Below, piece after piece: positions 1 to 4,242 of a stretch of DNA of 6,505 bases. The translations under genes and the position numbers were made by a program. The notes beneath the pieces were generated by a model. The model was not told where the DNA came from, did no database searches, and worked only from the letters and a program-made list of their open reading frames with translations. Numbering within the stretch: the first letter of the stretch is position 1; every line of letters begins with the position of its first letter. The stretch comes from Spirochaetaceae bacterium (GTDB taxonomy: Bacteria > Spirochaetota > Spirochaetia > Sphaerochaetales > Sphaerochaetaceae). The stretch spans positions 1 through 6,505 of the forward strand of contig JAENWY010000138.1 of NCBI GenBank assembly GCA_016649775.1, given 5' to 3'.

Positions 1-111
1 GTTGTTTGGGTAGATATTTCAAATATCAGAAAAAAACTTAGAAGATGTGGTTCTAATGTAACGATAAGAGGTAAAAGAAATCTAGGTTATCGTTTGGAGG
101 AAAGTAATTGA
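1..111 (+). CDS. Response regulator, OmpR/PhoB family, C-terminal end only (partial)
   Basis: Reading from base 1 gives 36 codons and a TGA stop at 109-111; the rest of the gene lies outside the window. The piece contains VDISNIRKKL and ends TIRGKRNLGYRLEESN. This matches the recognition helix and closing beta-hairpin of the winged-helix DNA-binding domain of OmpR/PhoB response regulators, whose usual forms are 'VDVHISNLRKKL' and 'TVRGVGYRL'. The turn before GYRL (GKRN) is slightly longer than usual. The gene is immediately upstream of a sensor kinase and overlaps it by four bases, so it is taken as the cognate cytoplasmic transcription factor phosphorylated by that kinase. The receiver domain and phospho-acceptor Asp cannot be seen here, and no target gene can be named. 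Confidence 0.88.
   Translation, partial: VVWVDISNIRKKLRRCGSNVTIRGKRNLGYRLEESN
94..110 (+). promoter_or_regulatory. Ribosome binding site setting the TTG start of the kinase
   Basis: GGAGG at 96-100 lies seven bases before the TTG at 108-110. The TTG overlaps the TGA stop of the upstream regulator (TTGA at 108-111). The ideal spacing and the overlap decide this start and imply translational coupling. Confidence 0.75.
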
Positions 112-1325
112 TTGAACTTATAAAAAAACGTTTCATTAAAGTATCCATGATTTCTTCTGGAATTATACTATTTATTATTTTAGCAATTATAAATATTCTT
201 AATTATTATAACACTACAAATAGAATGGATAAGATGTTATCCAATCAAGTGACAATTACAGCTGATAGTAATAATCAAAATAGAAATAATCAACCAACAG
301 GTCAAAAAAAGTCTTTTATGAGAAATCAAAGGAATAAAGTTTTTTATGTTGAATTAGATAATAATGGAGATCTTATAAAATACAATAAAGATAATTTTTC
401 GTTTCTTACTGTTGAGCATATAATCAAATTAGGATCTAACGCGTTAGCTAAGGGAGAAAAGAAAGGGTTCATTGAAGATTATAGATATTTAGTAACTAGT
501 AATACAGATAATTATCAAATTGCTTTTATTGATGCTCAGTCCGATTTATATACATTGCAATACAATTCAATATTTTCTCTCATTGTATATATTTTGGGTA
601 TGTTTGGAATTTTATTTCTTGTTAAAGCTTTAACAATACCTGCGGTCAAACCAATTGAAGAAAGTTTTAATAAACAAAAACGATTTATGACTGATATCAT
701 GCATGAAATCAAAACACCACTTGCAATTATTGAAACCAATACTGAAGTTGTAGAAATTGATTATGGAAAAAATGAATGGACAAAAAGTATTAGAAAGCAA
801 ATACATTATCTAAAAGATCTACTTGATGAACTTGTAACACTTTTAAAGATGGAGGAACACACGACAGATTTAATAAAAAACAGGATTGATTTTTCAGAAA
901 TATTAGAAAATACCTTAACCGGGTTTGAACCTATATTTAATAAAAAAGGTATAACAATGGATATTGAGTGTGATGAAAATGTTGAAATTAATGCAAATGA
1001 ATATTCTATAGAAAGATTAGTATCTATACTTCTAGAAAATGCTCTAAAATATACCTCTGGGGATAATAAGGTTTCTATTAAACTAAAAAAACAAAATAAG
1101 AAAATATTGTTTGAAATAGAAAACAGCATCAAGGATATAGAACCCGGTGATCATGAGGAATTTTTTGATCGTTTCTATAGAAGTGATTCTAGTAGAAACA
1201 GTAACTTAGGTGGACATGGTATTGGGCTTTCAATTGCAAAAGAAATTATAACTCAAAATAAAGGTAAAATTAAGGCATTCAGTAATGATAATCATTCTTT
1301 TACAATCTCAATTTTAATAAATTAA
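108..1325 (+). CDS. Membrane sensor histidine kinase (two-component system)
   Basis: This 405-residue protein is the probable partner of the upstream OmpR-type regulator. A first membrane segment lies at about residues 13-32. An extracytoplasmic region of about 120 residues follows, with an Asn/Gln-rich stretch near 54-67. A second membrane segment lies at about 154-173. The dimerisation domain carries the H-box FMTDIMHEIKTPLAII, with phospho-acceptor His199 followed by Glu and a Pro kink. The ATPase domain has an N-box (LLENALKYT, Asn311), an F-box (FFDRFYRSD, about 352-360) and a G2 box (GGHGIGLSIAKEI, about 368-380). The G1 box is not canonical: ENSIKDIEPGD stands where DxGxGI is expected, as in many Bacillota kinases with short-loop sensors. 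There is no clear HAMP domain; a short linker joins the second membrane helix to the H-box. The TTG start is supported by a GGAGG site and the four-base overlap. The signal sensed is unknown. Confidence 0.93.
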   Translation: MIELIKKRFIKVSMISSGIILFIILAIINILNYYNTTNRMDKMLSNQVTITADSNNQNRNNQPTGQKKSFMRNQRNKVFYVELDNNGDLIKYNKDNFSFLTVEHIIKLGSNALAKGEKKGFIEDYRYLVTSNTDNYQIAFIDAQSDLYTLQYNSIFSLIVYILGMFGILFLVKALTIPAVKPIEESFNKQKRFMTDIMHEIKTPLAIIETNTEVVEIDYGKNEWTKSIRKQIHYLKDLLDELVTLLKMEEHTTDLIKNRIDFSEILENTLTGFEPIFNKKGITMDIECDENVEINANEYSIERLVSILLENALKYTSGDNKVSIKLKKQNKKILFEIENSIKDIEPGDHEEFFDRFYRSDSSRNSNLGGHGIGLSIAKEIITQNKGKIKAFSNDNHSFTISILIN

Positions 1326-1544
1326 AGGCTCAATCATAAAGTTAGTGGGTTTTTAGAGATTTAATGAAAAAAGTTTTAATTGCATATTGTTCAATAATTT
1401 AATTAATTAAAATTAATTTTGGGGGTTACGTTCTTATAAAGTTTTAAAAGTTTATAATCCATCTTTGCACAGTGGTGAGAAATTATGATACAAAACATGA
1501 TTTAAAAGCTTAATTCGAATATTATTAATTAAATTATACAGAAA

Positions 1545-1610
1545 TTGGGTTTCCAAAAGTTAAGTTTAACAAAATTTATATCCCTATTATAGATTAACGG
1601 ATAAACCCAA
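1545..1610. repeat. Nested inverted repeats that could fold as a three-way junction
   Basis: An outer pair, TTGGGTT at 1545-1551 and AACCCAA at 1604-1610, encloses a near-palindrome GTTAAGTTTAAC (1559-1570) and a pair TATCC (1579-1583) / GGATA (1599-1603). Read as RNA, this gives one closing stem and two arms. It matches no riboswitch that I recognise and lies inside the 313-bp inverted-repeat segment. Confidence 0.3.
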
Positions 1611-1670
1611 AAGGAATAAATTCCAATTTGAAAAATTGTAACATTCATTTCTAATTAACCTAAGACAACT

Positions 1671-1690
1671 ATTTAAAAGTCTTTTTAAAT
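1671..1690. repeat. Perfect 8-bp hairpin with 4-base loop
   Basis: ATTTAAAA (1671-1678) and TTTTAAAT (1683-1690) pair perfectly around the loop GTCT. It sits inside a wider inverted repeat, ATTCCAATT (1620-1628) with AATTGGAAT (1706-1714). The stem is entirely A/T, so it is weak. It could be part of the folded body of the small element or a remnant terminator. Confidence 0.4.
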
Positions 1691-1742
1691 TCTATATTTA
1701 ATATCAATTGGAATATAAGCATTACACCTAAATGTTCATTCT

Positions 1743-1944
1743 CTAAATTAAAGTATTAACACTGTGCAAGGATTTTCTGCTATTATCAACCCATTTTAAT
1801 ATTTTTTTAGTTCCAACTCCAAATTCTTCAGCTAATTCTTATAATTTAGAAATACATTGAATAATTTTGAAATACCTTCACATCTTTTCTAAGGGGAATA
1901 AGATGTTTAATCACAAGTTTTACTTCTCTTTTTATGATTTTCAT
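1743..1944 (-). pseudogene. Broken helix-turn-helix protein (transposase or regulator remnant)
   Basis: An ATG at 1944-1942 is preceded by a good AAGGAG site (1955-1950, five-base spacer). It opens a 32-codon frame, MKIIKREVKLVIKHLIPLRK and onward, ending in TAA at 1848-1846. In the frame one base over, the same strand reads FKIIQCISKL, a stop at 1841-1839, then ELAEEFGVGTKKILKWVDN to a stop at 1745-1743. The motif ELAEEFGVGTKKILKWV is a typical helix-turn-helix, as seen in DeoR/WYL-type regulators and in the N-terminus of some transposases. The good ribosome binding site, one frameshift and one nonsense codon indicate a decayed gene. Its sense ends at about 1775, at the edge of the inverted-repeat segment. 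The exact family cannot be told from so little. Confidence 0.5.
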
Positions 1945-2065
1945 AGTTTCTCCTTATATTGTTAACCTATAAGTTTGCAGTGAATCCTAATTGTAAACTA
2001 AAATGAGTCCATATCAGAATTGAATTCAGATGAATGAAATATTTATTATTGTATAATTTTAATAA

Positions 2066-2086
2066 ATTTACTTTTTTTAAGTAAAT
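2066..2086 (-). terminator. Possible terminator hairpin downstream of the ATPase module
   Basis: ATTTACTT (2066-2073) and AAGTAAAT (2079-2086) form a perfect 8-bp stem with a five-base loop, 34 bases beyond the stop at 2120. On the minus strand the stem is followed by TTATTAAAATT, a poor U-tract, and the stem has little GC. It is a weak intrinsic terminator at best. Confidence 0.4.
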
Positions 2087-2119
2087 GGTCCATTGTAACA
2101 GTTTTTGCATAAACTTCAT

Positions 2120-2524
2120 TTACCTAGTACTAATAGATTCATATTTTAAAATTACTTCATCTATTGAACTATTACACGTATTTCTTTCAAATTTTGTCCC
2201 CCGCCGACTATTATTTACTATAATTTTAATAATTCCTATTTTATTAAAGTATTGACTAAGATCTAAGGAATAATATGCTTTTGAAAATTTTTCAATAACT
2301 TTGCAAAGACAGATTCCTCCTAACAATTGATAGTTAATATCCTTAGGTGTACTAGAGTTGCAAGTTTTTTTTAATTCTTGAATTGTCAAGTCAAGTTCAT
2401 TTTCGTTTCCTGAAAAAAGGCCATCTAATTTAATTAAATTATCCCCTTTAATTATTAAACTATCATCTAAATTAACATTCTGTAATTTTAAGCGGTAGCT
2501 CTCTTTATCTTCATCAAGAAAAAT
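2120..2524 (-). CDS. Small hypothetical protein downstream of the ATPase; probably eroded, possible nuclease-like partner
   Basis: The frame is open from an in-frame TAA at 2539-2537 to the TAA at 2122-2120, about 138 codons, which is long for DNA this AT-rich. It begins IFLDEDKESYRLKLQNVNLD and ends DEVILKYESISTR. No ATG or GTG lies in frame near the 5' end. The candidates are an ATT at 2524 (an AAAGG nine bases upstream) and an internal TTG at 2389 that would give only 89 residues and lose the conserved-looking front. The coordinates given use the ATT. The middle contains LDLTIQELKKT followed by KDINYQLLGG. This resembles the ExK strand and following helix of PD-(D/E)XK-like partners (pattern CDF...IELK...QL) encoded beside ATPases of this class, but the spacing from Asp to ExK is too short. 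A degraded or internally deleted gene is likely. Its function is inferred from context only. Confidence 0.5.
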   Translation of the reverse strand: MFLDEDKESYRLKLQNVNLDDSLIIKGDNLIKLDGLFSGNENELDLTIQELKKTCNSSTPKDINYQLLGGICLCKVIEKFSKAYYSLDLSQYFNKIGIIKIIVNNSRRGTKFERNTCNSSIDEVILKYESISTR

Positions 2525-2544
2525 AGTCTGAAGCCTTTATGTTC

Positions 2545-3870
2545 CTAAAGTAATCTATCTTGAATTCTATTAATTTCTTCAACGGTATTATCAAATGAGG
2601 CTATTTCAATTCCAGTATCTTTATTCACCTTAATTTTTTCTAAAGAATAAGTTAAATTATCTTCATTTTTTTTAGTTGTATAACAATTTAATTTAGATAA
2701 ATCTAGTTTTTCAAAATTAGAATAACCTTCTTCTTCTAGTATATGTGTATTAGTTGTATAATTAAAAAGAATCATTGTGTTTATTTCTCGAATAATTATA
2801 TCACTGTGTGTAGATATAATAACTTTATACCCAAAATTCATCATAGCAACTATTAAACGAGCAAGTTCTCTTTGATTTTTTGGATGAAGATTCATCTCGG
2901 GCTCATCAATAAATAGTATACTGCCCGGTAAGTTTCTAAATAAAAAATAATTTAAGCCTAAGAGAGAGCATACTGAACTTGAAGTTTCTGAAAGTAATAA
3001 TTGCAAATTTGAATCAGTATTTGGGTGAAATAAAAATTTATCATTTAGTACTTCAAAATTACCCCCAATTAATTTATTAGCCTTTTTAAGTATAATAGAA
3101 TTAGCAAGTTTGTTTTCAAAATTATTTCCATTATTTCTTAAATCTCTTATCATATTTATATAATCAGAAACTACAAGAGGATATTTACCTGTTTTATTTT
3201 CTAATAATAAATTTACATCTATATCATCATTATTTTGAAGAGTATTTATTAATTTACTTCTATTAGAATCAATATCTAATTGAAACTGATCAATACTACT
3301 TCTTTCAGCACAAAAATACTCTACTTTTTTAAATAACTTTTCTGTTATAAAAACCGAAAATGCCATATTCCAAATATCTTTGACATCAATTCGATTTTTA
3401 ACTGTTTCTTCTATTTTATCATTTATTAAAATTATATTAATATGTTTTTGATTATTAGTAATGGAATATTTACCTAATTGAGTTTTGAATTCTAGATTGC
3501 TTGATTTTGAAAAATCAAAGGAAATTAATTCAAATATAATTTTACTTTTTTCAAAATGTTCTTTATTACTTGCAAAGATTTTATATAATTTATCTTCTTG
3601 GTAAGATTTTACTATCCTATTAATATCTTTAATTACATAATCCTGATATTCATCAAATAAAAATTCTACTTTTTTATTTTTTTCTAGTCTGTCTATATGT
3701 TTCTCTAATAAATGAATTTCAAGCTTACTTCTTAATTCCTTTAATAAACCATAAACGGCTTCGGTAATATAAGTTTTACCACTATTATTATCACCAGTAA
3801 TTATTGTTAGAGCATTTAAATTAAAACTGGCTTTTTTAATAATTCCTAAATTTTCTATGCCAAATTTCAT
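2545..3870 (-). CDS. AAA/ABC-type ATPase (SMC/OLD-like, no TOPRIM domain), probable defence or accessory ATPase
   Basis: This 441-residue cytoplasmic ATPase has a Walker A motif GDNNSGKT (residues 26-33) and a CAERSSI motif near 187-193, equivalent to the 'PAxRSG' motif of this class. It also has an ABC-signature-like LSETSSS (293-299), a Walker B motif ILFIDEPEMNLHP (318-330, catalytic Glu323) and a switch histidine in ISTHSDIIIREIN (His355). The middle (about 45-260) is rich in Lys, Glu and Asn and is the helical insert expected between the two ATPase halves. The C-terminus (NKDTGIEIASFDNTVEEIN) is complete for the family. No TOPRIM or nuclease domain is fused, unlike OLD proteins. The ATG start has TAGGAG upstream with good spacing. 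All catalytic motifs are present, so the ATPase should be active. A small gene follows at once. ATPase plus small partner is a common layout in phage-defence loci, but the activity is not proven by sequence. Confidence 0.88.
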   Translation of the reverse strand: MKFGIENLGIIKKASFNLNALTIITGDNNSGKTYITEAVYGLLKELRSKLEIHLLEKHIDRLEKNKKVEFLFDEYQDYVIKDINRIVKSYQEDKLYKIFASNKEHFEKSKIIFELISFDFSKSSNLEFKTQLGKYSITNNQKHINIILINDKIEETVKNRIDVKDIWNMAFSVFITEKLFKKVEYFCAERSSIDQFQLDIDSNRSKLINTLQNNDDIDVNLLLENKTGKYPLVVSDYINMIRDLRNNGNNFENKLANSIILKKANKLIGGNFEVLNDKFLFHPNTDSNLQLLLSETSSSVCSLLGLNYFLFRNLPGSILFIDEPEMNLHPKNQRELARLIVAMMNFGYKVIISTHSDIIIREINTMILFNYTTNTHILEEEGYSNFEKLDLSKLNCYTTKKNEDNLTYSLEKIKVNKDTGIEIASFDNTVEEINRIQDRLL

Positions 3871-3890
3871 AAAATTTCTCCTAATAGATA
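3871..3890 (-). promoter_or_regulatory. Ribosome binding site of the ATPase gene
   Basis: On the minus strand TAGGAG is followed by AAATTTT and the ATG at 3870. It is a strong Shine-Dalgarno match at a normal distance and fixes the start; there is no better start further upstream. Confidence 0.75.
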
Positions 3891-3940
3891 TTTTAATCTA
3901 TCTTTTTAATAATTGAACTATTGTTAATTAATCGTCAATA

Positions 3941-3962
3941 GAATCAGATTCTTTTAAAAGAA
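3941..3962. promoter_or_regulatory. Overlapping palindromes upstream of the ATPase, possible operator
   Basis: GAATCAGATTC (3941-3951) is a perfect dyad around a single central A. It overlaps the perfect 14-bp palindrome TTCTTTTAAAAGAA (3949-3962). The pair lies about 70-90 bases before the ATPase start, where an operator could sit. No regulator family was recognised from the motif, and AT-rich DNA produces such dyads by chance fairly often. Confidence 0.35.
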
Positions 3963-4057
3963 ATACAAATATTTTATTTTAATATTATCTATACTTGTAT
4001 TAATGCTTAAGAATATATTTAGAGTTAACTTAGAAGTACAATTTTATATAAAAAAAT

Positions 4058-4178
4058 CAATGTTCACAACTTAAGCTCATTACGAGGGTTTCTGAGGATA
4101 GATATACTACATTAAAGCAATGAATAATTGGTTATTACGTAAAAGACTTATCAGTTATTCCTTAAGTTGTGAGCATTG
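4058..4178. repeat. 121-bp segment with 18-bp terminal inverted repeats
   Basis: The left arm CAATGTTCACAACTTAAG (4058-4075) and the right arm CTTAAGTTGTGAGCATTG (4161-4178) are reverse complements at 17 of 18 positions. They enclose 85 bases with no reading frame of note and one small hairpin (AATAA/TTATT at 4123-4127 and 4132-4136). The arms contain TG...CA ends (4061 and 4174), as in many insertion sequences. This could be a MITE, a deletion derivative of an insertion sequence, or a structured RNA with a long closing stem. No clean target duplication is seen and the family was not recognised. Confidence 0.6.
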
Positions 4179-4180
4179 CT

Positions 4181-4223
4181 ATAAATTATAAAACATTACA
4201 AAAAAGTAATATATATAATTTAT
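4181..4223 (-). terminator. AT-rich hairpin downstream of the DUF4954 gene, possible weak terminator
   Basis: ATAAATTATA (4181-4190) pairs with TATAATTTAT (4214-4223), and ATTAC (4195-4199) pairs with GTAAT (4206-4210) inside it, giving a bulged hairpin 20 bases past the stop at 4243. It is almost free of G/C and lacks a good U-tract, so termination here is uncertain. It abuts the 121-bp inverted-repeat segment. Confidence 0.35.
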
Positions 4224-4242
4224 TAGTGCTAACTATTCAATC

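Larger units (their letters stand above)
1461..1773. mobile_element. 313-bp segment with inverted-repeat ends; MITE-like or IS remnant
   Basis: The left end (1461-1476) reads ATCTTTGCACAGTGGT. The right end (1758-1773), read on the minus strand, is ATCCTTGCACAGTGTT, so 14 of 16 bases match, including an unbroken ten-base core. Between them there is no open frame of useful length, but several shorter inverted repeats are present. The right end falls exactly where a minus-strand helix-turn-helix reading frame stops making sense. This suits a small non-autonomous element inserted into a gene. No target-site duplication is visible in the flanks and the family was not recognised, so chance inverted repeats in AT-rich DNA remain possible. 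Confidence 0.4.
1326..2119. other. 794-bp gene-poor AT-rich region between convergent genes
   Basis: No intact gene is seen on either strand. The stretch contains a broken helix-turn-helix ORF on the minus strand, a segment bounded by inverted repeats at 1461-1476 and 1758-1773, internal hairpins near 1545-1610 and 1671-1690, and a hairpin at 2066-2086 downstream of the minus-strand genes. No convincing intrinsic terminator follows the kinase gene. The remainder looks like decayed sequence. Confidence 0.6.
3871..4242. other. 372-bp structured intergenic region upstream of the ATPase
   Basis: No gene is seen. The stretch carries the leader and probable promoter of the ATPase gene (minus strand), overlapping palindromes at 3941-3962, a 121-bp segment with 18-bp inverted ends at 4058-4178, and an AT-rich hairpin at 4181-4223 just past the stop of the upstream gene. 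A TTGACG on the minus strand near 3930-3935 is a possible -35, but no clear -10 lies at 16-18 bases, so no promoter is assigned with confidence. Confidence 0.6.

Noticed and set aside
536..739. Minus-strand open frame of 67 codons inside the kinase gene
   Set aside because: It lies antisense to the membrane helix and H-box coding region of a clearly real gene and has no ribosome binding site or recognisable domain.
806..1132. Minus-strand open frame of 108 codons inside the kinase gene
   Set aside because: It is antisense to the kinase ATPase domain; the Ser/Phe-rich product is typical of a shadow frame of AT-rich coding DNA.
1409..1425. AAAATTAATTTT palindrome followed by GGGGG as a terminator for the kinase gene
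   Set aside because: The stem is pure A/T and is followed by a G-run rather than T-run, so it does not resemble an intrinsic terminator.
2387..2389. TTG at 2389 as the true start of the small downstream gene
   Set aside because: The frame stays open for about 45 further codons upstream with protein-like sequence, and no ribosome binding site precedes this TTG.
4058..4178. Retron-type non-coding RNA (inverted a1/a2 ends beside an ATPase gene)
   Set aside because: The inverted ends and TTAAG boundary recall retron RNAs, but no reverse transcriptase is encoded nearby and the interior lacks the long stems expected of msr and msd.
3871..4242. CRISPR array
   Set aside because: There are no regularly spaced direct repeats; the repeated sequence is a single inverted pair.
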